64,000 nucleotides of DNA from Cocos nucifera (Eukaryota > Streptophyta > Magnoliopsida > Arecales > Arecaceae). The DNA is taken from positions 1,092,214 through 1,156,213 of the forward strand of contig QRFJ01000477.1 of NCBI GenBank assembly GCA_006176705.1, in the 5' to 3' direction. Below are positions 1 through 11,693 of the stretch, piece after piece. The notes below the pieces were generated by a model. It made no database searches. It was not told the origin of the DNA and was given only the letters and a program-made list of their open reading frames with translations. Position numbers and translations under genes: made by a program. Numbering within the stretch: position 1 is the stretch's first letter; each line of letters begins with the position of its first letter.

Positions 1-430
1 CCTATATAGATTATAAAATCTAATTGACCTTAAATTAAGTCAAAATTAATTAAATTAAATTAAATTTAAATTAATTAAAAAAATAATTTTTAATTTAGAT
101 TTAATTTGAATTAGATTCGAATCTAATTTGAAAATCTATCAGTTCAAATACAATTAAACTTTGAATCCAAGTCCTACTTGGATATTAAAATTTAATTATC
201 TTCAAATTAAGTCAAGCATAATTAAATTTAATCTAATTTAAATTAATTAAAAAAATAATATTTAATTTAGGTTCAATTAGAATCTAATTTGAACTGATTC
301 AAATTTAATTTAAAATCCTATTAAACCTAATTTAATTAGACTTTGAATTCAAGTCTTACTTGAAATATTAAAATCTAATTATCATTGAATTAAGTGAAGC
401 CTAGTTTAGTTAACTTTAATTTAAATCAAT
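1..430. repeat. AT-rich tandem repeat, about 170-185 bp period
   Basis: Two full copies and part of a third of an AT-rich unit can be aligned by eye. The anchor 'aattaagtcaa' recurs near 30, 203 and 386 (last copy 'aattaagtgaa'), and 'aagtcctacttgg' near 168 recurs as 'aagtcttacttg' near 350. No coding potential was seen. It may belong to the left part of CACTA element 1 or to the DNA into which that element inserted; no boundary was found. Confidence 0.6.
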
Positions 431-639
431 TAGGATTTGACCCATAAATTAATTAAGCTAAAAATTTAATAAAATTTAATATTTATTTTTAACCACTCAA
501 AAAATAATCTAGGAGAAAAATTTAATATAAAAATATAATTTTAAAAAATTATGGTTATTAGTCACTAATAATTTTGAAAAAAAAATATTATTTTAATTTT
601 TTTAAAAAAAATAATATTAAAATTAGTATTTAAAAAAAT

Positions 640-1630
640 TAATATTATTAGTGATGGCTTGTTAGTATTAGTGACATCAGTTTTTGTTCCTAATACTTTT
701 CCAACCATATTTCTGACAATAAACTTGCCATTGGTATTAGTTAAAAATTTTAAAAAAATATTTAATCTTAAAATTTAATATTTTAAAAATTAATATTATT
801 AGCAATGATAGGTTGGTATTAGTGATCATATTATTGATAGTAAACTTGACATAGATAATGTGAATTTGCTGGTCGTATTACCGATAGTAAACTTGCCATT
901 AGTCATATTCAACCTAAAATAAATCCTTCCTGACCCAGTCGAAGGAAAAAAAATTTTGAGAAAAAAAATTCTCCATGCCTTCTCTACTCCCCGCATGTGC
1001 TTCCCGACATTCTCCACTCCCCGTGCGTCCTCCTTGCTGGCATCCCATCCCCACTGGTGCCTCCTACACCATGGCCCCGAGCCCACTGCCCTGGCCCCTC
1101 CTCATTCGAGCCTGTCGATGCTCTTATGCGGCCACCCTGAGCCCATTACCTTGACTCCATCGCACCCATGGATGCCCCGACCCTACCGATGCCTCCTACA
1201 TCGCACCTCGAGCTAGCCACCTTGGCCCCACCTCTTTTGCGATCGCCTAACCCCATCATCACCTCCTACATTACGGCTCTAAGCCCGCTACCCTATCCCC
1301 ACCTCTCCTATGGTTGCCCCGACCCTATCGGTGCTTCCTATGCTGCAGCCCCAAGCCCGCCACCTTGGCCCTACCTCTTCCATGGCCGTCCTGACCCCAT
1401 CGATGCCTCCTACGCCATGGTTTTGTAGCCTGCCGTCCTACCCCATCAGCCTCCCTGTGTCCCCCTCCCAGCTAGCCTGACCGTGCAGCCCCTACCCCGC
1501 TACCCCTAGCCCACGGCCCCATTCCTACAGTCTCATTTCTACTATTTTGAGTATTAGCGATGACATTAGTGATGGCTAATGTTATCTAGTATTAGTGATG
1601 GCATTAACGATGGCTAGTGTCATCACTAAA
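640..1630. repeat. CACTA-1 left subterminal repeats
   Basis: Degenerate copies of 'attagtgatggc' and 'gataataaacttgccattagt' occur at 640-930 and again at 1550-1630, flanking a C-rich minisatellite. The same motif on both strands at 35393-35864 marks the other end of the element. In CACTA elements such short subterminal repeats bind the TNPA-type protein; that role is inferred here from family knowledge. Confidence 0.65.
1020..1510 (+). repeat. C-rich minisatellite, about 70-bp period
   Basis: A strongly C-rich block in AT-rich surroundings. The core 'ccccgaccctatcggtgcctcctac' in variant forms recurs near 1045, 1177, 1251, 1317 and 1389, separated by 'gcccaccttggccccacctc'-type spacers. Open frames across it (956-1428) are proline/leucine-rich by-products of composition, with no upstream gene signals. 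It lies in the 5' part of CACTA-1, between the subterminal repeats and the transposase gene. Confidence 0.65.
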
Positions 1631-1639
1631 ATTTAATTA

Positions 1640-2372
1640 AATATTTATTTAATTAATTAGTTAGATAATTAATTAATTAGATGCACGAGATTTAGGTCTT
1701 GGCATGTAGAGTACTTAGACTAAGAGAAGGCACCAGGTAGCATTGCAAACATGGGGCTGGAGCATGCCCTTCATGCTTGGGCCTCGGGTCATAGCTGGCA
1801 TCTAAGGCATCTAGCCCTCACATACCCTATATGCTTAGGGCAATGAAAAGTGCCAGACAGTATTAATTATGTATTAATTTTAATAAAATTTATATTGCAT
1901 GGAATAATAGATCCATTAGTTGATTGATGTACATATTTTAATGTATCCATACATTTATTTATTTTTGTATGGATAAAAGAATTATGTACATTGATCAATT
2001 AATTATCCACTATGGATGGTTTAGAAAATGTAAATAATTCTATAAGTCATTATAGTAATCAAGCGGTATGCTTAGGGTTTGAAAAAAATTTTGGACAATA
2101 TTTTTTTTTTGTTATCCCTACATGGAAGAACTAAGAAAAAATATTACCAAAATTTTTTTGGCTCCTATTGCATATTGTTTGATTACTGTAATGGACCAAT
2201 AGAATTAATGCATTTTCTGAATGGGATAGGATCTATCTTTATCTATTAGTTGATGATAGGATGCCTTAATTTACTATATAAGCTATTTTGAATGATAAAA
2301 TAGTATTTAGGAAATACCTTGTATTTATATATATACAAAATTCTTAAATAATTTGCCATAAACTATAGTTGG
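1640..2372. other. Gene-free leader of CACTA-1
   Basis: AT-rich sequence with no ORF of note between the left subterminal repeats and the first recognisable transposase codons. A slightly GC-richer part (1680-1860) contains 'catgcccttcatgcttggg'-like words, but nothing identifiable. Confidence 0.5.
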
Positions 2373-3778
2373 ATGGACCATTGAGTAGTCGATAGAAAGA
2401 TTTTTATCGAATATGAGGAGGATGTAAAGTACTTCTATGATTTTATTTTTGGAAATACGGCACTTACATCAAGAATGAGCTCGTTGTCCTTGTAACAGAT
2501 GTGGCAATAGAAAAAATTTTGATAGAAATGTTATTCATTTCTATTTATATATGAGTGAATTTATGCCCAACTATAAGCATTGGTACATGCATGGAGAGAC
2601 GTGGAAGAAAGTTGCAGGAGTTAGAATTGAGCAAGATATGGATACAAATAGAATGGTGGACATAGTTATGGAAGCAGTTGGTCCTGATTTAACTAGGATG
2701 TGGAGGATGATCCAAAAGCTGGCAGTGGCAATTTCTATCATATGTTGAAAGATGCTGATGAACAACTATAGTTAGGATATGAAATACACACTTTATTATC
2801 AGCTGTGTTAGAGTTGTTGAACTTGAAGATCGAGTTTAATATGATGGTCAATTATTATGATAGAATGATAGCAATAATAAAAAAAATACTATCGATGGAT
2901 GAGAAATTTGTTGAGAGCTTCTATACTTCAAAGAAAATGGTGAAAGGGTTGGACATGGAAAATGAGAAAATAGATGCAAGCCATAATGGTTGCATGCTTT
3001 TCTATAAAAAGAATAAATAGAAGAGCTCATGCGATTTATGTGGTGCAAGCCGATTTAAACCAAGGCAAGAGAGTAGGAATAAAAAAGGACATACCATACA
3101 AGATTCTTCGATACCTTTCTCTTACTTCTAGACTTCAGAGGCTCTACTTATCTAAGAGTACTATTAGGTAGATGATATGGCACAAAAAAAGACCATGCAA
3201 GCACCTCAATATGATGTGTCATCCATTGGACAGCAAGAACAATTTGATGCTTGCCATCCTTTATTTGCTCAGGAATCATGCAATGTTTGGCTGGATCTAT
3301 GGATGGCTTTACATCATTTGGTCATGCACCAATCCTTTATTCATGTTGGCCAGTCTTTATTACTCCATATAATCTGCCGTCTAGTATGTGCATAAAAGAA
3401 TATAATATCTTTCTTATATTACTCAATCATTTTTGGACCATGACATCTTGGTAGAAGCGTTAATGTAAATCTAAGGCCTCTTATTGATGAGTTGAAATTA
3501 TTATGGTCTGATGGCATTCTTACTTTTAATGCATCGAAGAAGTAGAATTTTGTAATGAAGGCTGCACTGATGTAGACTATTAGTAATTTTTCTGCTTATG
3601 GGATGTTGTCAGGATAGAGTACTCATGAAAAGCTAGGATATCCCTATTGCATGGAGAATACAAAATCATTTCAGCTTGGGCATGGTTGTAAGCCTTACTG
3701 ATTTGATTGTCATCATCAATTTCTTCTCGAGTATCATTCTTTTTGAAAGTTGTAGGACAGTTTTAGGAGTAAGATAGA
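2373..3778 (+). pseudogene. TNPD-like CACTA transposase, N-terminal part (broken)
   Basis: Conceptual translation starting at the ATG at 2373 matches the plant transposase-associated domain and then the first half of Transposase_21 (TNP2/TNPD, the catalytic protein of CACTA elements). Recognisable pieces are 'EFMPNYKHWYMHGE' (about 2555-2600), 'KKMVKGLDMENEKIDA' (about 2930-2980), 'FAQESCNVWLDLWMAL' (about 3265-3315) and 'GDPYCMENT'-like 'GYPYCMENTKSFQLGHG' (about 3640-3690). Many stops and frame changes interrupt it, so it is not translated as one protein. Copia A cuts it at 3779-3783, and reading resumes at 13994 on the other side. Family assignment is by remembered motif similarity, without a search. 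Confidence 0.75.
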
Positions 3779-3783
3779 GAATA

Positions 3784-6067
3784 TGAAGGAAAATTCTGAT
3801 TTTCCGATCCAGGTTCGTTCAGATCTAATCAGATCAAGAGATATATTTTAAAATTTTTTCTCTTGATCTCAATCAGATCTTGATATATTTTAGATCTGAT
3901 TCTTATTATTTTAATAAAATAAAATTAAAAGATAAATTAAATCAAATTTAATTTACCTGATCTGGGTAATCCTATTATCTTGTTGATGATCCTGTTTGCA
4001 GCGGAAGGTTCTGGATCTTAGCCACGCAAATGCCTGGCCTCTACCGGTATCCACTCGGGTTGGATCTGGAGATCCTCTTCTTCTCTATCACACCTCCAAA
4101 AATCAGATCTGGATCTGATCTGGAGGATCTTCAAAACTCTTTTGAAGATGAGCAGTCGTCCTTTGCAGCAGCGCAGCCTTCTTATTTTTGATCGCCTTTC
4201 TTTGATCTGAATCGCACCAACCAAGGTCCAAAACTCCTTTTGGACGTGGAGAGCAAGGGGAGAAGAGACTATGGCATGGAGAAGGAGGGGAGAGGCAGCC
4301 TTGGGGCATGGGGTTTCTCAATTGAATTGCTTTTTTTTTAGAATTTGAGTTGGGCGCAGGGTCTTATTTATAGACTAAGTGTGATCCAACTCCTCTTCCT
4401 CCCAACCAATCACAACCCTTTGTGAAATCAGATCTAAATCTGATTGGTGGGAATAGAGACCCCTGGATTCCTCCTTAGAGGGTGCCTAAGACCAGTCAAA
4501 GTTGGTTCTTAGAAGAACTCTAATTGGAATCCAAAAAGGAGATGGAGTCCTTGTCCAACAAGGACTCCTAGGCGCCTCCAACTTGGGCACACGCCTAGGG
4601 TGGCGTGCGCCCTTCTCCTTGCCAGGTTCTGGCAGGGGGACAGGCCCCCACCAGCTCTCCAATAGGTGCATGACATGTGGTCAAAAGTCAAAGTGTCAAT
4701 GGTCAACGTTTGACCAGTCAAAGGTAGACTTTTGACCAAAGTCAAAGAACAAGAAATGGCAGGTGACCAAAAATGGCAGGTAATGTCTTACAAATAAGAC
4801 AACCTTTTCTGACTTGGACAACCTCCAGTCAGACCATATGAAGGCCTCTGATTGAGCACAAACTCCTTTGGCTCAGACAGGACAACTTATTTATGATAGT
4901 AAAAGAAGAACGTTAGGTTCAATCGAGTGCTAGCACGATTTCCTTGAACCTAATTGAATCTCATTCAGATCAATTGAACTAGATCAGTTCAATTGATGAT
5001 CACCAGATTCAAACCCTTGTTTGTGTGACCCAGTTAGGTTCAGTTCTGTATGGTAATGGGATATGTCATGATCTCTATCATCGACATCATCGAAACTCCT
5101 TTCGATGGATCAGAACTCTTCTGATTCGAACAGCTAGAATGATCGATCATCTAAATCATTCTAATTGCTCCCAAAATCCACCAGTGACACCTAGCAGTAT
5201 ATGGTGGCAACCCATCAGAGCTGAATGCGAACCTCTTGGTGCAGCTACCTGTGTGATTCAGTTCTTCTATCTTGAGCCCCGATCAGATTAGGGTTAAGGT
5301 GAACTCGTCAAACCCTAGTCTCTGTCATATGATGTAATCATTCGATTCGAGTCCAATGTGAAAATCTAAATAGAAACTCTTTCTATTATTTCACTCTACC
5401 ATGGCCATGGATTTCTGGACTTGATTCTCATGATCATCATAGGGCTACTCCTCTACCACCGAGGTAGATAGATTCCATCTTGATGCAATCCAGTTCCTAC
5501 AATGAACATGTCATAGCCAACATACACCTCAGGGTTCCATATGGCTAGGAGACCGAGTAATGGTGTAGTCAAACTATAACACCCTCAAGGTGAACTGCCG
5601 ATGCATCTCAGGTCAAAGAACCAGACACACTACTGCAGCATCGAGTCAGTCATTGACGAGAAGGTAGACTCCCTAATGACTACTCGAGGTGGTCACGCTC
5701 AGTGCCCTCGTTCTCTAACGAGTACCTGTACTCTCGCTCCGGTGTCTCCACACCGTAGACTCAAGACTCATCTACTAAAGAGAAGCGATTGTACACCAAC
5801 CTTCCGGATCAATCACCATCCTCGTGATGATCCTATGGTCGGGAGCAATTTATGAGTTAATAATGATTATTCATGTCTTAAATTTTCAACTCTTGAAAAT
5901 ATGAATTATCATTACCATTAACTCAAAGGATGTATCACAGACACTAAATACACATATGTGATAGAAAATAACCCATTTATTGATTTTAGTCAAAATTACA
6001 ATTTTGCCCCTAGAAGTGTATTACAAGTGTCAGCCAATTCTGGCTTCTAGGGCACATATATCTAACA
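3784..6067 (-). repeat. Copia A 3' LTR (left)
   Basis: 2284-bp LTR; on the minus strand it begins TGTTAGATATATG at 6067 and ends CCTTCA at 3784. It matches 11694-13988 nearly base for base across long stretches, for example 4960-5900 against 12880-13820. More differences lie in the first 200 bases and there are scattered 1-2 base indels. The small ORFs inside (4018-5855) recur in both LTRs and are not genes. Confidence 0.92.
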
Positions 6068-6081
6068 ATCTCCCACTTGTC

Positions 6082-7470
6082 CTAAAGCCAATTGGCTACA
6101 AGTCTAAGTCCCATCTTCTCAAGGTGGGCTTCGATCTTCTGCTGGCCCAACGGCTTTGTAAGTGGGTCTGCCACATTATCTGCGGAGTTGACTCTCTTGA
6201 CCTCAACGTAACCTTTCTCAAGGTAATCGCGGATGAGGTGGTATCACCGTTTGCTTGGAACTCTTCCAGCACAAACAGTCTGCCAGATGTCGACTTTCGA
6301 TCATCTATATCGGACATGAAGTCCGAGTCTGTGTATCCCTGGACTTGGAGTTCTCCATTACCAAAGACCAACATCATATCCTTAGTTCTTCTCAAGTACT
6401 TAAGGATACATTTCACAGAAGTCCAGTGTTCTTCACCTGGATTTGACTGATATCTGCTTGTGACACTCACAGCATGGGCTATATCAGGTCGTGTACATAG
6501 CATGGCATACATGAGGCTCCCTATTGCAGAAGCATAAGGGATCTTGCTCATGCGTTCTATTTCCTCAGGTGTGCTAGGGCACATCTTCTTGGAAAGATGA
6601 ATACCATGTCTGAAGGGTATTAATCCCCTCTTAGAGTTTTCCATACTAAACCTCTTTAGTACTTCCTCTATGTACATCTTCTGTGAAAGTCCTAGCATCC
6701 TATTCGGTCTATCCCTATAGACCTTAATTCCTAGAATAAAGGATGCTTCACCTAGGTCTTTCATGGAGAATTCCTTGGACAACCACATCTTGACTGATGT
6801 CAACATGGGAATATCATTCCCAATAAGGAGGATGTCATCCACGTACAATACGAGGAAGACAACAGCGCTCCCACTGACCTTTTTGAAAACACATGGTTCC
6901 TCTTCATTTTTGATGAAACCAAACTTTTTGATCACATCATTGAAATGAGTGTTCCAGCTCCGAGATGCTTGCTTAAGTCCATATATGGACCTTTGCAGCT
7001 TGCAAACCTTGTGATCAGTATCACTGGATGTGAAACCTAGCGGCTGTTCCATATAGATATCTTCCTCAAGATATCCATTTAGGAATGCCGTTTTCACGTC
7101 CATTTGCCATATTTCATAATCGAAATAGGCTGCAACAGGCAAGCAATGTGCGGATGGATTTTAGCATAGCTACTGGGAAAAAGGTATCCTGATAGTCAAT
7201 GCCTTCGCGTTGACTATAACCTTTTGCCACTAGTCTAGCCTTGAATGTCTCCACATTCCCATCTGCACCAATCTTTCTCTTGAAGATCCATTTACACCCA
7301 ATAGGTACTATACCTTCTGGTGGATCTACCAAGGTCCAGACTTGGTTTGAGTGCATCGAGTCAATTTCTGACTGCATTGCCTCTAGCCATTTCTCGGAGT
7401 CGATATCTGATATCGCCTCGTTGTAGGTTTTGGGATCATCACCATGAGCACCATTACCTACGAGGAACAT
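6082..7470 (-). pseudogene. Copia A reverse transcriptase with RNase H remnant
   Basis: The minus-strand frames 7470-7114 and 7142-6096 together cover the copia reverse transcriptase. The first has the fingers region (KARLVAKGYSQREGIDYQ); the second has MDVKTAFLNGYLEEDIYMEQ and the catalytic YVDD at about 6840-6850. The two overlap in different frames near 7114-7142, where a run of the type 'ttgcctgttgc' suggests a one-base insertion. Downstream, the RNase H start (GYTDSDFMSD, STSG, about 6290-6330) runs straight into sequence that in a third frame is the C-terminal tail (ADNVADPLTKPLGQQK, about 6110-6160). The RNase H middle, with its acidic catalytic residues, is deleted near 6255-6270. The stop codon is at 6082-6084. 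Confidence 0.85.
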
Positions 7471-7745
7471 TTTCCTCTACATCCTCTGAAATAATACCTA
7501 AGTATCTTTCAGGGGGATGGAAAACTCTTTCCGATCTACGAGGTGGAGGAGGTAGTGTTCTTATTGGCTCAACCTGATTTGGTTCCAATTGGTCCTTAGC
7601 TCGTACTTGTGAGACTTTCTCATCAAGCTTAATCTGCTTTCCAATGCCGCTATCTTGAATAAACTATTTTTCAAGAAAGATGGCATGTCGACTCACAATC
7701 ACATTGTGGTCTTCTGGAATGTAGAAATAGTATCCTAATGACTCT

Positions 7746-8552
7746 TTAGGATATCCTATGAATCGAGCTCTGAAAGGACCTAAACTCTAACTTGTCCGCT
7801 TGTTGTCTTTTGACATGAGCCGGACAACCCCAAATTCTGAGATGACTCAGACTTGGTTTCTTACCGTGCCATATCTCATACGGTGTGGTAGGAACGGTTT
7901 TAGAGGGAACCCTATTCAGTAGATAGATTGAAGTTAACAATGAGTGTCCCCAAAGAAAATCAGGGAGGTCTGTGAAGCTCATCATGGATCGAACCATATC
8001 CAATAGAGTCCGATTTCTCCATTCTGAAACCCCGTTGAGTTGAGGTGTTCCTGGTGGAGTCCATTGAGAGACTATGCCATTTTCCTTAAGATAGTCTAGG
8101 AATTCCCGGCTAAGGTATTCACCTCCTCGATCTGATCGAAGAACCTTAATGGGTTTTCCAGTTTGTTTTTCTACTTCATGTCTGAATTCTTTGAACTTTT
8201 CAAAAGCTTCAGACTTGTGTCTCATAAGATACACATACCCATACCTAGACAGATCATCGGTAAAGGTAATGAAGTAGACAAAATTGCCTCTAGCCGGCAC
8301 ATCAAATGGGCCGCACACATCAGTATGTACTAGGGCAAGGAGATCTGTGGCCCTCTCCCCATGTCCAACAAAAGGGAGTTTAGTCATTTTGCCTTGAAGA
8401 CAAGATTCACAAGTTGGATATGACTCGAAAGTCAATGGACTCAATAGCCCATTTTTCTCCAATTTGTTGATCCTATCTTCTGCTATATGACCTAATCTCA
8501 GGTGCCATAGATATCTGTCGTTTGGACTATCCCTAGGTCGTTTGGCATTCAC
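7746..8552 (-). pseudogene. Copia A integrase (GAG-pre-integrase and rve core)
   Basis: An open frame of 268 codons. It begins in the GAG-pre-integrase zinc region (LWHLRLGHIAEDRINKL, then CESCLQGKMTKLPF) and continues through the D,D(35)E core: HTDVCGPF carries the first Asp, RSDRGGEY the second, and NGVSEWRNRTLLDM the Glu. It ends at HLRIWGCPAHVK. The frame is lost about 190 bp before the reverse-transcriptase frame begins (7471-7745 has scattered pieces of the linker). The core itself looks well kept, including the usual spacing, with Trp where many relatives have Arg after the catalytic Glu. It would insert element cDNA into the genome if made in a complete polyprotein. Confidence 0.85.
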
Positions 8553-8661
8553 GTTTTGCTCGATAGTTAGAACAGGTACATCAATATGTAGCTGATAAAG
8601 ACCATTAATAAGGAAACCATTTGCAATTTTATTTCTTTCATAAAGAATGTTACAATGGTCC

Positions 8662-9812
8662 TTAAAGAAGGTGAATCACATAACCTTCTTGTGCTAAGCA
8701 TGAAACAGAAATCAAATTCCTGCTAGCTGCAGGCACATAATAACAGTCTTTCAAAACTAAGTCTAAACCAGATGGTAATCGAAGAGGGTATGTTCCCACG
8801 GCTACTGCAGCAACTCTTGCTCCATTACCGATGCGTAGGATCATGTCTCCATCCCTCAGCCTCCTGCTATCCTCAAGACCCTGCATAGAAGTGCACAGAT
8901 GAGCACTAGAACCAGAGTCAAGCACCCAACTGGATGCAGAAGAAACCGTAAGGTTAGACTCAATAACGAGCATACCTCCAGAAGGACCTTCCTTCTTGTT
9001 CTTCAGGGTGGCCAGGTAAGTAGGGCAGTTCCGCTTCCAATGGCCGTCGCTGTTGCAATGGAAACACTTTCCTTTGCCATCGGCCTTTTTCTTCGGCTCT
9101 GCCTTCTTCTTCTTTGATCCTTCCACCTTTTGCTTTTTCACAGACTTCTTTTTCTTTCCATAAGACTTTCTTTTGGAAGAAGTCCATTCCATAGCAAGAA
9201 CTGAGCCTTTAGAACCTTTCATAGAAAGCTCAGCGGTAACCAGCATATTCATTAACTTCGGCCAAGGAATTTTGAAGTTTATGCATGTGGTAATTCATGA
9301 TGAATTGCCCATATGCATCAGTCAAGGATTGCAGAATAATATCGTTCTGCAGGTCCAAGTCCAACTTCACACCGAGCTTCTCAAGCTCTTCCATGTCCTT
9401 GATCATTGTCAGACAGTGATCTTGGACTGACTGCCCATCACGCATCTTAGCCTTAAAAAGTCATTTCGTGACTTGATATTTGGCTGCGCGACTCTGTTCA
9501 CCAAACATCTCCTGCAGGTGAGCCAACATTTGGCGAGCAGTCCCGATATCTTCATGTTGGCGCTGGAGCTCATCAGACATCGAGCCCAACATGTAATATC
9601 TGGCCTTATTATCTTCGTCAATCCATTTTTCCAGAGATGCTCTCTGTTCAACAGATGGACGGGCTGGTAAGGTGGGAGGGTCCTGGTCCAAAACATGGGT
9701 TAACTTCTCGGAACCCAAAACAATTTTGTAGTTCCTGAGCCAATCTTTATAATTGGGTCCAGGTCAGTCTATGTGTGTCCAGGATACGTGCCAATGGGTT
9801 GGACGCAGACAT
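8662..9812 (-). pseudogene. Copia A gag and protease
   Basis: The gag ATG is at 9812 (MSASNPLARILDTHRL). A one-base frame change shortly after it and another near 9445-9461 divide the reading into 9812-9755, 9718-9461, 9445-9230 and 9252-8662. Features are the copia UBN2-type capsid region (ARYYMLGSMSDELQ; SVQDHCLTMIKDMEELEKLG), a CCHC zinc knuckle CFHCNSDGHWKRNC at about 9030-9075, a lysine-rich stretch before it, and the protease active site VLDSGSSAHLC at about 8900-8935 (DSG). Gag forms the particle that packages element RNA; the protease cuts the polyprotein. The breaks make this copy non-functional as read. Confidence 0.85.
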
Positions 9813-11674
9813 TTTCCTGTAGAGAGTCAAAGATTCTAGTTAGATACTGTAATTTTGACTTGACCAATTTGTTTAGGATTTTATTTTTAAACAAATTAGC
9901 TCCCACTATTTTCTCGGATCCCTACACTCCCTCTGTAGAGATGCGAAAATCTCCACGATTAATGATTTCTAGTGGGTGGTGCGGTCTCACCAACTGACTC
10001 ATCACCTCACCTAACAGTTATTGGTGATGGGTTAGCCAATGAGTGAACAACTCTTGTTCAATGATTCTCTAATCATGGTGCACCCAAACTTGGTCTCTAA
10101 TTCATGAATCTCACCGTATCCGGAAATATTGATCCACTCCTTAGTTAAGTCAGACCCACCATTTGCATAGACTGGGTTCCTAATTGAGTCTCTCACCGTA
10201 TCCGAAATATTGAGCCCAACTCATCCTCCAGCCCATAGCATCCAATGCCTAATAGACATGGTTGCATCTTTCCCGGTGCAACTGAGCCACTGTATCCAGC
10301 CGAGAACAATCAACCCCGGGAAGGGCCCGCACATCTACAATGGTGGAAGACCTCAGACTTAATCTTTTCTTAGGGAGAATTGATTCAGGTCTCATTAAAC
10401 TAGACTTGGCTTAGTCATAACAATTATGACTAACCTAGTGGCATGGGTTAGCTCGGATTATTGACCACCTCAGATCAGAACTGTGTCAACAGATATGGCC
10501 AGGTAAGTGAGACCGGTGGAAGGAATATGCCATTAACTCGTACAAGAACGCATTCAGGTCGAGTAGCTTCCAATTAAAAATCCAGTCGGTCGTCTATGTG
10601 CCAAACTTACCTTAGACACCAAATTGTTGAGTCCAGAACCAATTGGGTTAGCCTACAATCCAGACTCTAACCTCTGAGCCTAATTAGGTCTTGCTTGATC
10701 GTGACTCGATCTTGACCCAGACTTAATCCTATTAGGCTGGTCAATTTAAGCATTGTTGATCCCATCTAACCAACTCTTGATTCGGTTTGATCAACCGCTT
10801 AGACCTAATTGAGCTACCCAAGCCCGAACCCAGTATTATGAATATGTCTTAGATCTGAAATTCTCAATTTTAGACCTAATTAATATTCCATAAACTTAAT
10901 TCTTAATTAAGTAGGGTTCATAAACAAAATATGCACAATAAATCCTAGGGTTTCAGGATCTAGGGTTTTGCAGAAAGTAAGTTTTGGGTTTCTGATTAAG
11001 GACGAACACGCAGCACCCCTACACATCATAAGAACACCCCATCGAATGGAAAGAGAGGGCCTTTAAACCCTTCTTCGTTCTTATGACCGGACGGCCAAGA
11101 GGAACGCCTTAATCAGGAACATTCAATACTACAAAACAGTATCAGATCTATATCATATATCTCATATACAAAGTTAGATCTAATCATGGCATATTTTGCA
11201 TACATCTCATGTATCAAATCATGCATATTTTTCAGATCTAAATTATCTCATAATAATCTAAAAAATTAGATTTAAATTGATCTAATCAAAATAAATTCTA
11301 ATCTAGATAATTATGTAGAACTATTCTACAACTAGTCTAGACATGCATCAATCATATCTCATATGATATTCAAAAATTAAATAATTTTTATTTGCTATTT
11401 TTTAGATGTTATTATAACACTTATAATATCAAAAAATAGTAAATAAAAAGATCTAAAATATGATTTAATCAGATTAAATCAAAAACATGCAAGAACTATT
11501 CTATAGAACTATTCTATTCTAGAACTAGTCATGCATATCTTCTAATCTTAGATCCAAATTATTTAATTTTAATTTTTTCTGAATTTCAGATCTGATCACA
11601 TCTCATGTGACATCTAAAATCAATTTATTTTTTAATTAAAATAAATTTAAAATTAGATCTAAACAATTTTAGAA
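9813..11674 (-). other. Copia A untranslated leader
   Basis: About 1.86 kb between the primer-binding site and the gag ATG with no coding frame. It includes a short duplication 'ctcaccgtatccgaaatattga' (about 10109 and 10193). Sequence at 9820-9900 resembles the start of copia C at 35865-35960, which helps place the CACTA-1 insertion point in C. Confidence 0.6.
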
Positions 11675-11691
11675 CCATGGCTCTGATACCA
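11675..11691 (-). other. Copia A primer-binding site
   Basis: Minus-strand TGGTATCAGAGCCATGG, complementary to the 3' end of plant initiator tRNA-Met, two bases inside the 5' LTR. This sets the element's orientation. Confidence 0.9.
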
Positions 11692-11693
11692 GT

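Noticed and set aside
956..1428. Pro/Leu-rich frames in the first C-rich block
   Set aside because: They come from the tandem repeat composition inside the CACTA-1 leader.
4018..5855. Several 60-90 codon frames (repeated at 11929-13776)
   Set aside because: They are in both LTRs of copia A and show no similarity to proteins I recognise.
11675..11691. Possible tRNA-Met gene fragment
   Set aside because: Only the 3'-end complement is present next to an LTR, as expected for a primer-binding site; no cloverleaf is present. The same applies at 32151, 39510 and 53414.
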